From Arcobacter defluvii (GTDB lineage Bacteria; Campylobacterota; Campylobacteria; Campylobacterales; Arcobacteraceae): a stretch of DNA of 64,000 nt. The position numbers and the translations under genes are program-made. The notes below the pieces were generated by a model. The model was not told where the DNA came from, ran no database searches, and saw nothing but the letters and a program-made list of their open reading frames with translations. Within the stretch, counting starts at the first letter, position 1. Each line of letters begins with the position of its first letter. The DNA is taken from assembly GCF_013201725.1 (NCBI RefSeq), contig NZ_CP053835.1:2790001-2854000 (forward strand), in the 5' to 3' direction. Shown here piece after piece: positions 29,189 through 39,090 of the stretch.

Positions 29189-30452
29189 ATTGGCTAAACT
29201 CTCTTTGTAAATTTTCTAAAATTTCTAAAGAAACATCTAATTTTGAACCTTTAAATTCATAAGAACTATTTTTTAAAATTAATTCTATATTATTATTATC
29301 ACTTCCAAAACTATTTTCATCATTTAAAATATTTAAACATACACCATCAAGATTTTTATTTTCAAGCATTTTTGTAGCACTATTCATTGCTGTAGTTTCA
29401 TCCATCTCTGCTTTAAATCCAATAGAAACAATCTCTTCTTTATCAAGTGATTTTAAAATATCCATATTTTGTTTTAACTCTAAATTCCATAGTGTTCCTA
29501 TTAACTCTTTTTTTAGTTTCCCTTCTTGTGGATAAGAGGGTAAGTAATCACTAACAGCAGCTACCATAAATAAAAATGGTCGCTTCATAATCAAAGTAGG
29601 AGTTGAATTATCCATCAAAGTAGGTTTTGTAAGAACTCCTTTTTTAGCAACTCTTATTGAATCAACTAAATATTCATACATTTCATTTGAGCTTTGAACT
29701 TTTATTAGGTGAATATCTTTTGGTAAATTTTCATAACCTCGTGTGCTAACCAAGCAGACATCTGCACCTTTATAATACAAAGCTTTAGCCAAACTTGAAG
29801 CCATTTTCCCAGATGAAAAATTTGAAATATATCTAACATCGTCTATCTTTTCAACCGTTCCACCACCACTTAAAACAACTCTTCTATTTATCCAATACTC
29901 ATCTTTTAAAAGTTCTTTACAAGTAACATCAAAAATATCAGTTGGCTCAGCCATTGCTCCATCACCAACATCTTTACAAACTAACTCTTTTGTTTGTGAT
30001 GAAACAATCTCATAATTACAAAGCTTTAACATTTTTAGACTTGCTTGTGTAATTGGATTTTTTAGCATATTTGTATTTGCTGCTGGTGCTATTAGTTTCA
30101 TTCTTGGATAGGCAAGCGCAGTTTGAAGTAAAAGATTTGTTCCAAACCCATTTGCTAAAGCATTAATTGTATTTGCACTAGCTGGCGCAATTACAAAAAT
30201 GTCAGACCATTTTCCAATATCTATATGATTATAATCTTGACTTTTATCCCAACATTCACTACTTTCATCTAAAACTTTATTTTGTGAAATTGCTTCAAAT
30301 GTGATTGGATTTATAAACTTCTTTGCACCCTCGGTCATAATAACTCGAACTTGTGCACCTGCTTTTACATAAAGTCTAATTAACTCTAAAGTTTTATAAA
30401 TAGCAATTGAGCCACAAACTCCTACTAATATTTTTTTATTTTTTAAAAGCAT
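29181..30452 (-). CDS. coaBC: Bifunctional phosphopantothenoylcysteine decarboxylase/synthetase CoaBC
   Basis: 423 residues. CoaC half (~1-185): ILVGVCGSIAIYKTLEL flavin-binding start, IAPASANTINALANG (PASANT motif). CoaB half (~195-420): VVLSGGGTVEKIDDVRYISNFSSGKMA, AAVSDYLP and SIGFKAEMDE. It makes 4'-phosphopantetheine for CoA; that cofactor also arms the carrier proteins encoded later in this window. It lies 3 bp downstream of glmU. Confidence 0.95.
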   Translation of the reverse strand: MLLKNKKILVGVCGSIAIYKTLELIRLYVKAGAQVRVIMTEGAKKFINPITFEAISQNKVLDESSECWDKSQDYNHIDIGKWSDIFVIAPASANTINALANGFGTNLLLQTALAYPRMKLIAPAANTNMLKNPITQASLKMLKLCNYEIVSSQTKELVCKDVGDGAMAEPTDIFDVTCKELLKDEYWINRRVVLSGGGTVEKIDDVRYISNFSSGKMASSLAKALYYKGADVCLVSTRGYENLPKDIHLIKVQSSNEMYEYLVDSIRVAKKGVLTKPTLMDNSTPTLIMKRPFLFMVAAVSDYLPSYPQEGKLKKELIGTLWNLELKQNMDILKSLDKEEIVSIGFKAEMDETTAMNSATKMLENKNLDGVCLNILNDENSFGSDNNNIELILKNSSYEFKGSKLDVSLEILENLQREFSQYE

Positions 30453-30455
30453 TTT

Positions 30456-31754
30456 TTACTTCTTTTTACTTGAAAAATGTTTGTAAAAGTAACCATCAAT
30501 AACTTTTGCTTTTGCACGAGTAAGATATAACTCACCTTTTTTTACATTTCCAGTTACTGTTGAGCCAGCACCAATTAAAACATCATCTTCAATATTTACA
30601 GGTGCCACAAATTGTGTATCACTTCCCACAAATACATTTTTACCAATAATTGTTTGATGTTTATTAACTCCATCGTAATTACAAGTAATTGTTCCACAAC
30701 CAATATTTGTTCCCTCATCAATAGAACAATCTCCAAGATATGAAAGGTGTCCAGCTTTTACACCATTCAAAATAGCTTTTTTTGTTTCAACAAAATTTCC
30801 TATGTGAGTTTTATTAAGTTCACTTCCTGGTCGTATTCGTCCCATTGGTCCAACATCGCTATCTTTTACAATTGAGTCTTCAACAACACTGTTTGTTTTA
30901 ATATGTGAGTTTATAATTTTTGAATTTCCTAGAAGTGAAACACCATTTTCAATAATAGATTCACCCTCAATTTGCACACCATCTTCTATATAAATAGTAT
31001 CAGGTAATCTCATGATTACGCCAGCTTTCATAAACTCTTTTTTAATTCTATTTTGATGAATCACTTCAGCATCAGCTAATTCAACTTTTGAATTTACACC
31101 TTTAAAATTTTCTTCATTTACAACAAGTGGTTTTAAAACTTTTCCTTGAGAAATTGCCATTTCCACTAAATCAGTGATGTAATACTCTTTTTGAGCATTG
31201 TTATTGTTTAATTTTGGAAGATTTTCAAGTAAAAATTTTGTTTCAAATTGATAAATTCCTGCATTTGCAGTTGTTATTGCTAACTCTTCAGGTGTTGCAT
31301 CTTTTTGTTCAACTATTTTTTTAACATTTCCATTTTCAATAATTACTCTTCCATATCCATCTGCGCTATCTAACTCTAAAACTGACATTACAATAGTTGC
31401 ATTTATTTCAAATTTTTCTAATTCACTTGCTTGAATAAGTGGCATATCACCATTTAAAACCAAAACTTTTTCATATTTTGGAGTTATTCCCATAACTGCT
31501 CCACCAGTTCCAGGATAATTTTTATGGTCTTGAATTACAAAATTTATATTTGAAAAATATTTTTCAATCTCTGCTTTTACCTTTTCAAATTGATGGAATA
31601 AAACCACTGTAATATCATCACTTAATTTTAAAGCCTCTTTTATTGAATAATATAACATTGGTTTTCCAGAAATCTTATGTAATACCTTTGGAGTATCTGA
31701 TTTCATTCTTGTACCTTGCCCAGCAGCAAGTATAATTATTGATTTATTAAACAT
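30456..31754 (-). CDS. glmU: Bifunctional GlmU (GlcNAc-1-P uridylyltransferase/GlcN-1-P acetyltransferase)
   Basis: 432 residues. N-terminal uridylyltransferase signature [25 protein letters not shown]; the C-terminal left-handed beta helix hexapeptides with [17 protein letters not shown] and [10 protein letters not shown]. It supplies UDP-GlcNAc, the starting substrate of PseB in the pseudaminic-acid pathway encoded at the other end of the window. It is 11 bp after the ankyrin gene. Confidence 0.97.
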   Translation of the reverse strand: MFNKSIIILAAGQGTRMKSDTPKVLHKISGKPMLYYSIKEALKLSDDITVVLFHQFEKVKAEIEKYFSNINFVIQDHKNYPGTGGAVMGITPKYEKVLVLNGDMPLIQASELEKFEINATIVMSVLELDSADGYGRVIIENGNVKKIVEQKDATPEELAITTANAGIYQFETKFLLENLPKLNNNNAQKEYYITDLVEMAISQGKVLKPLVVNEENFKGVNSKVELADAEVIHQNRIKKEFMKAGVIMRLPDTIYIEDGVQIEGESIIENGVSLLGNSKIINSHIKTNSVVEDSIVKDSDVGPMGRIRPGSELNKTHIGNFVETKKAILNGVKAGHLSYLGDCSIDEGTNIGCGTITCNYDGVNKHQTIIGKNVFVGSDTQFVAPVNIEDDVLIGAGSTVTGNVKKGELYLTRAKAKVIDGYFYKHFSSKKK

Positions 31755-31765
31755 TCTTTTCCTTC

Positions 31766-33700
31766 TTAAACTAAAGCTTCATTTATCTCTTTTTTTAAAT
31801 TTTCTACAACTTCTTCTAAAGCATTTTTCATTTTTGTATCACTTATATTTGCACTTACCAATTTATCTAAATTTTTCTGTCTATCTTTGAAAAATTGTGC
31901 AACTTTTCTATTTTTTGGATTTCTATTATACATTAAAACTCCAGAAGCCACCAATGCTACAACCAATCTTGCATGTCCAAAAATTGCCGCATAATTAAGT
32001 AAAGTAAAACCTGAATTATCTGGTTGATTCATATCTGCACCAGCAGCAATTAACCAACGTGCAATTTTATAATTCCCATGCCATTGAGTATGATGAAGTG
32101 CTGTTCTTCCATGAATATCTTTAATCGTTAAATCTGCTTTTTTTGTAAGCAATTTTTCAACAACTGTTAAATCATTTGCAATTACAGCTTTATGAATAAC
32201 TGTTCTTCCATCATTATCTTGAATATCAATGTTTATTCTATATTTTAAGAAATTTACTAATCTTTCAACAAAAGCTTCTCTATCTTTTTTATCTTTTAGT
32301 TTCAATCCTTCTTCAACCATATACATCAAAGGTGTACAACCATGTTTATCTGAAATATTTAAATTTACACCATAATTTATAATTGTTCTTAATGTATCAA
32401 AATCATTATATAAAACTAAATCAAATAAAATATTTTTTCCATCTAATCTCTGTGTTTCAATATTTGGTCGATAGGTTAGTACTTTTTTAAGTAAAACATC
32501 ATACTTTTCATCTTCTTTTATATAAAGTGTTAATTGAGGATTTGGTTTTTTAAAACCTTTATTAATTGCAATAATTTCTACGATATCATCAACTACACTT
32601 TTTTCATCTAAATCTCTAGCATCAAGATTTGCACCTTTTAATACTAAGAAATCCATCATTTTGTAGTTTGAATAACCTTTTAAAATCTCTTTGTAAATGA
32701 TATTTTTATTATTTTCATCACTTACATTTACATTTGCACCACAATTTACTAAAAATTCTGCATTTGAAAAATTCTTATTTTCTATTTCTCTTTGGAGTGT
32801 TGTTTTTCCATCTTCATGAATTTTATCAATTTCTAAACCGTTATCTATAAATAAAAGTGCTAAAGGTAAATAATCCTTATCAGGAGTAATTAATTTATAT
32901 TTACCTTCTAAATCTTTAGGTCCATTTTTTTGTAAATCAACAATATGTAAAAGTTCATCAATAATATTTTTATTATGATTATCGACAATATTCATATTTA
33001 TATTTTTTTTAGCAAGAAGTTCTATTAAAGGTATATTTTTAGCCCCTTGTAAAATAGCATTAAAAAGAACATTCTGTCCATCTTTATCTAAAAAATTTAC
33101 ATTGATACCATTTAAAATCAAAGTTGAAGATATATTTATATCATCTTTTAAAACTGCCCTGAAAAGTGCGGTTTGATGATTTTCATCCAATGTATTTAAA
33201 CTGTCTAAGTTATTTACAACATCTTTTAAAATAGTTAAATTTTCACCTTCAACAGCATCAAATAAAACGGTTTTTCCATAACTATCTTTTATATCAAAAT
33301 CAGGATTATATGTCATTAAGATTTGGAACATTTTTTGATTGCCAAGTAAAGCAATATCTTGTAAAATTGTTCTACCTGAACTATTTTTTCTATTTATATT
33401 AAAACCATTTTCAATTAAAAATCTAACCATCATACCGTCAGATCTTTCACAAGCTTCATCTAAAACAGTTTTTCCATAAGTATCTTCTAAATTTATATTT
33501 GCACCATTTAACAATAAAATTTTAATTGCATCTAATTTTTTCTTAGCAACTAATGAAAAAAGTATAGAACGCCCTTTTTCATCTTTTTTATTTAAATCAA
33601 TTCCTCTATTTATGTATCTTTGAATTTTGCTAACATCTAAATTTTCAGAGAATAACTCTTTATAAAAAAGGTCTTCATTTACCTTAAAAAAATTAAACAC
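31766..33700 (-). CDS. Long ankyrin-repeat protein
   Basis: 644 residues made almost wholly of ankyrin repeats (about 14-16 units with the D-x-x-GKTxLxxA/G-AN-x-x pattern, for example [49 protein letters not shown]). No signal peptide or membrane segment, so cytoplasmic protein-protein interaction is expected. Several repeats are longer than 33 residues with inserts. No enzymatic domain seen. It lies between glmU and the SUV3-like helicase; partner unknown. Confidence 0.9.
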   Translation of the reverse strand: MFNFFKVNEDLFYKELFSENLDVSKIQRYINRGIDLNKKDEKGRSILFSLVAKKKLDAIKILLLNGANINLEDTYGKTVLDEACERSDGMMVRFLIENGFNINRKNSSGRTILQDIALLGNQKMFQILMTYNPDFDIKDSYGKTVLFDAVEGENLTILKDVVNNLDSLNTLDENHQTALFRAVLKDDINISSTLILNGINVNFLDKDGQNVLFNAILQGAKNIPLIELLAKKNINMNIVDNHNKNIIDELLHIVDLQKNGPKDLEGKYKLITPDKDYLPLALLFIDNGLEIDKIHEDGKTTLQREIENKNFSNAEFLVNCGANVNVSDENNKNIIYKEILKGYSNYKMMDFLVLKGANLDARDLDEKSVVDDIVEIIAINKGFKKPNPQLTLYIKEDEKYDVLLKKVLTYRPNIETQRLDGKNILFDLVLYNDFDTLRTIINYGVNLNISDKHGCTPLMYMVEEGLKLKDKKDREAFVERLVNFLKYRINIDIQDNDGRTVIHKAVIANDLTVVEKLLTKKADLTIKDIHGRTALHHTQWHGNYKIARWLIAAGADMNQPDNSGFTLLNYAAIFGHARLVVALVASGVLMYNRNPKNRKVAQFFKDRQKNLDKLVSANISDTKMKNALEEVVENLKKEINEALV

Positions 33701-33761
33701 TAAAATATTCCTTTATATCTTTGCAACTTTTATTAAACTTTACATTTTAGCTAATTTTTTA

Positions 33762-35333
33762 TTAAATTGTTTTTCTACTTCTTGGTTTATAATTTTTTTT
33801 CATATTATTTTCTTTTTTCTCTTTTGTAAATCTTTTTTTAGGATATGATTTTTCAGAATTATCTTCTTCAATCAAATTTCCTTTTAAAGATTTTTCAATA
33901 AAACTATTAAACGAATTTCTTAAAATATAAGCTTTATCATGGTCTGGGAAAAGTTCAGGCATTTTATATGAAAGCCATAAATATAAAGAGATTTTTTTAA
34001 CCTCATCTTCTACTAAAAGCAAATCCTTTTGAGTGATTGCTTTTTTGGGTAGTGTAATTGAAGGTTTATAATGACAAACTCTTTTTTTAATCACGCTTGC
34101 AATATATGATTCATAAGCTTGTAAAATAATTGTTGATTTTGTAGTGATTGGAGCTTGTGCAAGAAGATATTTATCTTCAAGTTTTAAATTAAATCTTGTA
34201 TCAACTATCTTTGCAGCTTCAAGCATAGATGAAATATTAGCAGCTCTAAAAGGTCCTGAAAAATACATATTATCTGCAAAAAATTTTAATACTTTTGTTA
34301 AAGAATTAGTTTTTATATGACTTGCTAAGCTTTCTAGTTGATTGTTATTTATTTTTACTTTAAATGGCGGTTTTATAGTTCTAATTGGAGATTCAAATTC
34401 TTGAGCTATATAAGCTAAAACATCTCTTCTTGTTGCACCTAAATATCCAGCTTCAAAATGTCCATATCTTCCTGCTCGACCAGCTATTTGTACTATTTCA
34501 TTAACTGTTATTTTTCTTCTACTCTTTCCATCAAATTTTTCATCTGTTGTAAATAAAATAGTTTTAATTGGAAGATTTAATCCCATTGCAATTGCATCTG
34601 TTGCAATTAGAATTTGTGTTTTTTTCTCTCTAAATCTTTTTGCTTCATCACGTCTTACTTCAGGAGATAAATTTCCATAAATAACAGAAACAGAATATTT
34701 CTTTTGCAATTTTTGTTTTAATTTTAAAACATCACTTCTTGAAAAAGCAATCAATGCTGTTCCATCTTCAAGTTTTTCTAAAGAAGTCCATTTTGGTAAA
34801 ACTTTTAACTCATTTTTTCTTTGATGTTTTATGATTTCTAATTCTTCACCCAAATAAGTTGCAATTCTTTTTATAGCATCAAGAGCATTTACACTTCCTG
34901 TCATAATGATTTTTTTTGCAGGACATCCAATAATAGCATTTACCCATGCCCAACCTCTATCAGGGTCTTCTAGCATTTGAACTTCATCAATAACAGCAAC
35001 ATCAACATCTAAGTCAAAATCTAACATTTCAATAGTTGAACAAACATGTGCAGCTTCTTCATCTAACATTTGTTCTTCACCAGTAATAAGTGAAGCATTT
35101 ATTTTTGATTCTTTTAAATCCTCATAACCTTCTAGTGCTAAAAGTCGTAAAGGTGCTAAATAAAGTCCAGAATTTGCCTCTTTTAATTTTTGCATTGCAT
35201 TATATGTTTTCCCACTATTTGTAGGACCTACATAAAACTCTAGTTTTCGATTTAGACTTCTTGCTAATGGATATAAAGTTTTTAAATCACAGTTTAATAA
35301 GGTTTGTAGTTGTTCTTGCCAATTTTCTTTCAT
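33762..35333 (-). CDS. SUV3-like DEAH-box RNA helicase
   Basis: 523 residues from ATG 35333 (MKENWQEQLQ); an upstream in-frame ATG adds a non-homologous hydrophobic tail. Helicase motifs: I GPTNSGKT, II DEVQ (VIDEVQMLED), III TGS, V ATDAIAMGLNLP, VI QIAGRAGRYG. This is the SUV3/mitochondrial degradosome-type superfamily 2 helicase, whose bacterial role is poorly known. The basic C-terminal tail (KKRFTKEKKENN...RSRKTI) may bind RNA. No Shine-Dalgarno is seen; a TATAAT lies 6 bp before the ATG, suggesting a leaderless mRNA. Confidence 0.88.
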   Translation of the reverse strand: MKENWQEQLQTLLNCDLKTLYPLARSLNRKLEFYVGPTNSGKTYNAMQKLKEANSGLYLAPLRLLALEGYEDLKESKINASLITGEEQMLDEEAAHVCSTIEMLDFDLDVDVAVIDEVQMLEDPDRGWAWVNAIIGCPAKKIIMTGSVNALDAIKRIATYLGEELEIIKHQRKNELKVLPKWTSLEKLEDGTALIAFSRSDVLKLKQKLQKKYSVSVIYGNLSPEVRRDEAKRFREKKTQILIATDAIAMGLNLPIKTILFTTDEKFDGKSRRKITVNEIVQIAGRAGRYGHFEAGYLGATRRDVLAYIAQEFESPIRTIKPPFKVKINNNQLESLASHIKTNSLTKVLKFFADNMYFSGPFRAANISSMLEAAKIVDTRFNLKLEDKYLLAQAPITTKSTIILQAYESYIASVIKKRVCHYKPSITLPKKAITQKDLLLVEDEVKKISLYLWLSYKMPELFPDHDKAYILRNSFNSFIEKSLKGNLIEEDNSEKSYPKKRFTKEKKENNMKKNYKPRSRKTI

Positions 35334-35339
35334 AGGCGT

Positions 35340-35345
35340 ATTATA
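35340..35345 (-). promoter_or_regulatory. -10 element placing the start at the helicase ATG
   Basis: TATAAT on the minus strand ends 6 nt before ATG 35333, so initiation would fall at or beside the start codon. No -35 consensus is evident. Confidence 0.5.
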
Positions 35346-35470
35346 TACAATAGAATATAATATCAGATTAAACAAAGATCTTAAGTGCAACTCGTTGCAC
35401 TCTTTAGGATTTTGCTACTTTTAACAAAATTTATTTTTGTGTGAAAAAGTAGATAAAACAATATTGGTTC

Positions 35471-35499
35471 CCTTAAAATTAGGGAATCTAATTTTAAGG
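35471..35499 (+). promoter_or_regulatory. Hairpin sequestering the trmA ribosome-binding site
   Basis: CCTTAAAATTAG (35471-35482), GGAAT loop, CTAATTTTAAGG (35488-35499): a 12-bp perfect stem whose right arm ends in the trmA Shine-Dalgarno AAGGA. No T-run follows, so it is not a terminator. Confidence 0.7.
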
Positions 35500-35505
35500 A
35501 ACATA

Positions 35506-36627
35506 ATGAATTGTAAATATTTTGGTATTTGTGCATCTTGTACACTTTTTGATAAAACTTATGAAGAACAACTAAACTACAAAATTCAAAGGAAAAAAGA
35601 GAGATTTTCTAACTTTACAACAATGGAATTTGATATTATCAAAAGTAGTGAGTCAAATTTTAGAAATCGTGCAGAGTTTAGAATTTGGTGGGAAAAAGAT
35701 GCAGAGGGAAATGAGATTTTATCTTATGCTATGAATGACTTCAAAAAAAATATTTTAAAAATTGATTCATGTGAAATGGTAAGCCCTCATATAAAAGAGC
35801 TTATGCCAAAACTTATAACAAAGTTAGAAAGTGATTTAGAACTCTCTTATAAACTTTTTGCCGTTGAATTTTTAGGAAGTTCAACAAATGATATGTTAGT
35901 AACTTTGATTTATCATAAAAAACTTGAAGAGAATTGGATAACAAAAGCAAAAGAAATTGAGTCAGCATTAAATATAAAAATCATAGGAAGAAGTAGAAAA
36001 CAAAAAATTGTTTTAACAAATGACTACATAAATGAAACTTTAAATATCACTAATCAAGATTTCTTTTTTGCTTATGAAGAAAATGGTTTCACTCAACCAA
36101 ATACAAAAGTAAATATCCAAATGATTCAATGGGTTTTAAATAACACTCAAGCTTCAACAAAAGATTTATGTGAGTTATATTGTGGTGGTGGAAATTTTAC
36201 AATACCCTTATCTACAAAATTTAGAAAAGTTTTAGCCACAGAAATTTCAAAAACTTCTATAAAATCAGCTTTGAGAAACTGTAAATTAAATAATATTTCA
36301 ACTATTAGTTTTATACGTATGAGTGCCGAAGAGTTTGTACAAGGACTAAATAAAGTAAGAGTTTTCAATAGATTAAAAGATATAAATTTAGATGATTATG
36401 AATTTGATACTATTTTTATGGACCCACCGCGTTCAGGTCTTGATGATACAACAAGAGCATTAGCAAAAGATTTTTCTAATATTATCTATATTTCATGTAA
36501 TCCAGAAACTTTACATAGAGACTTAGAAGAGCTAACAAAAACACATGAAATCGTAAGATTTGCACTATTCGACCAGTTTGCTTTTACAAATCATATTGAA
36601 AGTGGTGTGATTTTGAAAAGAAAATAG
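35506..36627 (+). CDS. trmA: tRNA (uracil-5-)-methyltransferase TrmA
   Basis: 373 residues from ATG 35506 (AAGGA six bases upstream); a longer frame from 35437 adds a non-conserved tail. TrmA makes m5U54 in tRNA. SAM-binding ELYCGGGNFTIPL, then DPPRSGLDDTT and the nucleophile in ISCNPETLHRDL, are intact. It has an N-terminal CKYFGICASCTLFDKTYEEQL segment, so it lacks the larger TRAM domain of RlmD. Expression may be controlled by the RBS-masking hairpin. Confidence 0.93.
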   Translation: MNCKYFGICASCTLFDKTYEEQLNYKIQRKKERFSNFTTMEFDIIKSSESNFRNRAEFRIWWEKDAEGNEILSYAMNDFKKNILKIDSCEMVSPHIKELMPKLITKLESDLELSYKLFAVEFLGSSTNDMLVTLIYHKKLEENWITKAKEIESALNIKIIGRSRKQKIVLTNDYINETLNITNQDFFFAYEENGFTQPNTKVNIQMIQWVLNNTQASTKDLCELYCGGGNFTIPLSTKFRKVLATEISKTSIKSALRNCKLNNISTISFIRMSAEEFVQGLNKVRVFNRLKDINLDDYEFDTIFMDPPRSGLDDTTRALAKDFSNIIYISCNPETLHRDLEELTKTHEIVRFALFDQFAFTNHIESGVILKRK

Positions 36628-36630
36628 GAA

Positions 36631-36648
36631 CTTGAAACTTGTTTCAAG
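36631..36648 (+). terminator. Hairpin after trmA
   Basis: CTTGAAAC (36631-36638), TT, GTTTCAAG (36641-36648), just after the trmA stop. No T-run, so termination is uncertain. Confidence 0.35.
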
Positions 36649-36718
36649 CCCTATAACTTCAAAGCATTAAAAAATCTTCTAAAAGTATTTTATTTTATTC
36701 CTTACAAAGAAAAAAAAC

Positions 36719-36726
36719 TATAAAAT
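36719..36726 (+). promoter_or_regulatory. -10 element close to the ATPase start
   Basis: TATAAAAT ends 7 nt before ATG 36734 and no Shine-Dalgarno precedes the ATG, another candidate leaderless start. Confidence 0.4.
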
Positions 36727-36733
36727 CTTCTTT

Positions 36734-38020
36734 ATGAAAAAGAAACAACTACTAAAACAGATTATCAGAGATTTTCATTTAAGTGAAAATTTTGATGTAA
36801 AACCTAGAAATATACAACCACCAATTGATACAAAAAAAATAATTACCTTAATTGGTGTAAGAAGATGTGGTAAAACTTCAATTTTTTATCACATGATAAA
36901 TCAACTTATCGAAAAAATAGAAAAAACAAAAATACTATTTTTGAATTTTGAAGATGAAAGATTTGAGTTAAATAGTGATGAATTAGATTTAATATTACAA
37001 GCTTATATGGAATTGTATCCATCATATAAACTAAGTGAGTGTTATTTTTTCTTTGATGAAATTCAAAATATTCCTAATTGGGAAAAATTTATTCGAAGAA
37101 TGTATGACACTATTAGTAAAAATATTTTTATTACAGGTTCTAACTCAAAACTTCTAAGTTCTGAAATTGCAACTAGTCTAAGAGGAAGAACTTTAAACTT
37201 TGAGATATTTCCTCTCTCTTTTAAAGAATATTTATCTTTTAAAGATATAGAAGTAGATTTTTATTCATCAAAAAGTTTAGCCTTTATAAAAAATGCCCAA
37301 GAAAGTTTTCTGAAAAATGGCTCTTTCCCTGAAATTCTATTTTTAGAAGAGATTTATGCAAATAAAACTTTACAAGAATATTTTAATGTACTTTTATATA
37401 AAGACTTAGCCGAGAGATACAACATAACAAATACTGTAGCTTTAAAGTTTTTTCTAAAACGAATAATATCATCAAGTACAAAACAAATTTCAATTAATAA
37501 AATCTTTAATGAATTAAAATCAAGTGGAATTAAAATAGGTAAAAATACTCTATATGAGTTTTTAGAATATGTTCAAAATATATATTTAGCATTGACTTTA
37601 CAAAAATATGACAATTCTTTAATAAACAAAGAATTGGGAGAAAAAAAAATTTATAGTATAGATATTGGATTAAATAATGCAACAGAATTTAGATTTTCTG
37701 ATGATATTGGAAAATCACTTGAAAATGCTGTATTTTTAGAGTTGAAAAGGAAAGAGTTTGATATTTACTATTATAGAACTTCTAAAAGTGAATGTGACTT
37801 TTTGGTATTTGATAAAAACACTATCAGTGATGTTATTCAAGTGACATTTGATATGAGTGATGAAAATACAAAAAGTAAAGAAATAAAAGGTTTAATTGAA
37901 GCTTGTAAAAATTTTGATCTAAAAAGTGGAACAATAATCACTTTTGATAGTGAAGATGAACTAATAGAAAATGGTATAAAAATAAAAATCATACCTTTTT
38001 ACAAATGGTCGATAATTTAA
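36734..38020 (+). CDS. AAA_14/DUF4143-type ATPase
   Basis: 428 residues. N-terminal AAA_14 domain with Walker A GVRRCGKTS (~residue 37), Walker B-like YFFFDEIQN, and sensor ITGSNSKLLSSEIATSLRGR; C-terminal DUF4143 region with a nuclease-like end (LELKRKEFDIYYYRTSKSECDFLVF, D-x-x-V motif). Such solitary ATPases are widespread, variably distributed and of unknown function. It stands alone between trmA and flagellin, marking the boundary of the accessory region. Confidence 0.85.
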   Translation: MKKKQLLKQIIRDFHLSENFDVKPRNIQPPIDTKKIITLIGVRRCGKTSIFYHMINQLIEKIEKTKILFLNFEDERFELNSDELDLILQAYMELYPSYKLSECYFFFDEIQNIPNWEKFIRRMYDTISKNIFITGSNSKLLSSEIATSLRGRTLNFEIFPLSFKEYLSFKDIEVDFYSSKSLAFIKNAQESFLKNGSFPEILFLEEIYANKTLQEYFNVLLYKDLAERYNITNTVALKFFLKRIISSSTKQISINKIFNELKSSGIKIGKNTLYEFLEYVQNIYLALTLQKYDNSLINKELGEKKIYSIDIGLNNATEFRFSDDIGKSLENAVFLELKRKEFDIYYYRTSKSECDFLVFDKNTISDVIQVTFDMSDENTKSKEIKGLIEACKNFDLKSGTIITFDSEDELIENGIKIKIIPFYKWSII

Positions 38021-38047
38021 TCTAATTTTAAGAAATGTTATACAATA

Positions 38048-38162
38048 ATTCTCTTATAACTTTAGGGTTCAAGAGAATCCGAAAAGAGAAAAATTTTCTC
38101 TTTATGCTTGCTACTTTTATAAGGAACAAGAACGTTTAAGGCTGTGATAAACTCTTATCACA
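38048..38162 (+). promoter_or_regulatory. Structured leader upstream of flagellin
   Basis: Three inverted repeats in 115 bp: ATTCTCTT/AAGAGAAT (38048-38055, 38071-38078), AAAGAGAAAA/TTTTCTCTTT (about 38083-38103), and TGTGATAA/TTATCACA (38143-38150, 38155-38162). The first two share AAGAGA/TCTCTT segments and can pair alternatively. No clear sigma28 or sigma54 promoter was seen. Confidence 0.4.
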
Positions 38163-38189
38163 ATGTGTCATAATCAAAAAGGATTTATT

Positions 38190-39044
38190 ATGAGAATTAA
38201 TACTAACGTTTCATCTTTAACAGCTCAAGAAGCTGCACAAAATACAACTAAAACTATTACAAGTTCATTAGAGAAACTTTCTACTGGTCTTAGAATTAAC
38301 AAAGCTTCTGATGATGCTTCTGGTTTAGCAATCGCTGATAAGTTAAGAACTCAAGCAACTTCAATTAACCAAGGTATCTCTAATGGTAACTCTGCTGTTT
38401 CATTACTGCAAATTGCAGATAAATCAATGGCAGAGCAATCAAACATCTTAGATACAATTAAATCTAAATTAATTCAAGCTAATACAGCAACTACTTCAGA
38501 TGATGGTAGAGAGTCTATTAGAAAAGATATTAGTAAACTTTTAACGCAGTTAGATAATATTGCTGGGCAAACAAACTATAATGGTACATATCTTTTACAA
38601 AGTGGTGCGGGAAGTGCAGGAAATGCTGCGTCTACAGCTTTAGAATTCCAAGTAGGGGAAAAAGCTGCAGATATAATAACAAATGAAGCTGTTCAGTCAA
38701 ATACAACAGGATTAAGTCTAACTTCTCTAACTGCACTTACTACTAGTGGAAGTTTAACACTAGCATTAGCTAGTAGTGAGCAAACGACAATTGATAATGC
38801 GATTACAACACTAAATGGGTATAGAGGAAATATAGGTTCTACTCAAAACCAAGTTGAATCTGCGGTTAGAAACTTAATGACTCAAGCAACTAATGTAAAA
38901 GCTGCTGAATCTATCATTAGAGATGTTGATTATGCACAAGAGTCTGCAAACTTCAACAAACAAAACATCATTTCTCAAGCTGGTTCTTATGCAATCAGTC
39001 AAGCTAATGCTGTTCAACAAAATGTTTTAAGATTATTACAATAA
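38190..39044 (+). CDS. flaA: Flagellin
   Basis: 284 residues from ATG 38190 (AAGGA six bases upstream; an ATG at 38163 in frame is less likely). N-terminal D0/D1 (MRINTNVSSLTAQEAA, LSTGLRINKASDDASGLAIADKLRTQ) and C-terminal D1/D0 (YAISQANAVQQNVLRLLQ) are canonical; the central variable region is short and Ser/Thr-rich (SGAGSAGNAAST, LTTSGSLTLALASSEQ), the part expected to carry O-linked nonulosonic acid. It neighbours a Maf transferase and the sugar synthesis genes. A strong terminator follows. Confidence 0.96.
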   Translation: MRINTNVSSLTAQEAAQNTTKTITSSLEKLSTGLRINKASDDASGLAIADKLRTQATSINQGISNGNSAVSLLQIADKSMAEQSNILDTIKSKLIQANTATTSDDGRESIRKDISKLLTQLDNIAGQTNYNGTYLLQSGAGSAGNAASTALEFQVGEKAADIITNEAVQSNTTGLSLTSLTALTTSGSLTLALASSEQTTIDNAITTLNGYRGNIGSTQNQVESAVRNLMTQATNVKAAESIIRDVDYAQESANFNKQNIISQAGSYAISQANAVQQNVLRLLQ

Positions 39045-39060
39045 TTTTAAATATTAAATA

Positions 39061-39090
39061 AAGGAAGATTGAAAACAATCTTCCTTCTCT
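39061..39090. terminator. Strong flagellin terminator
   Basis: AAGGAAGATTG (39061-39071), AAAA loop, CAATCTTCCTT (39076-39086), then CTCTCTATTTTA. It separates convergent flagellin and maf. Confidence 0.85.

Noticed and set aside
38061-38080. GGGTTCAAGAGAATCC, looking like a tRNA T-arm
   Set aside because: No acceptor, D or anticodon arm around it; it belongs to the alternative hairpins upstream of flagellin.
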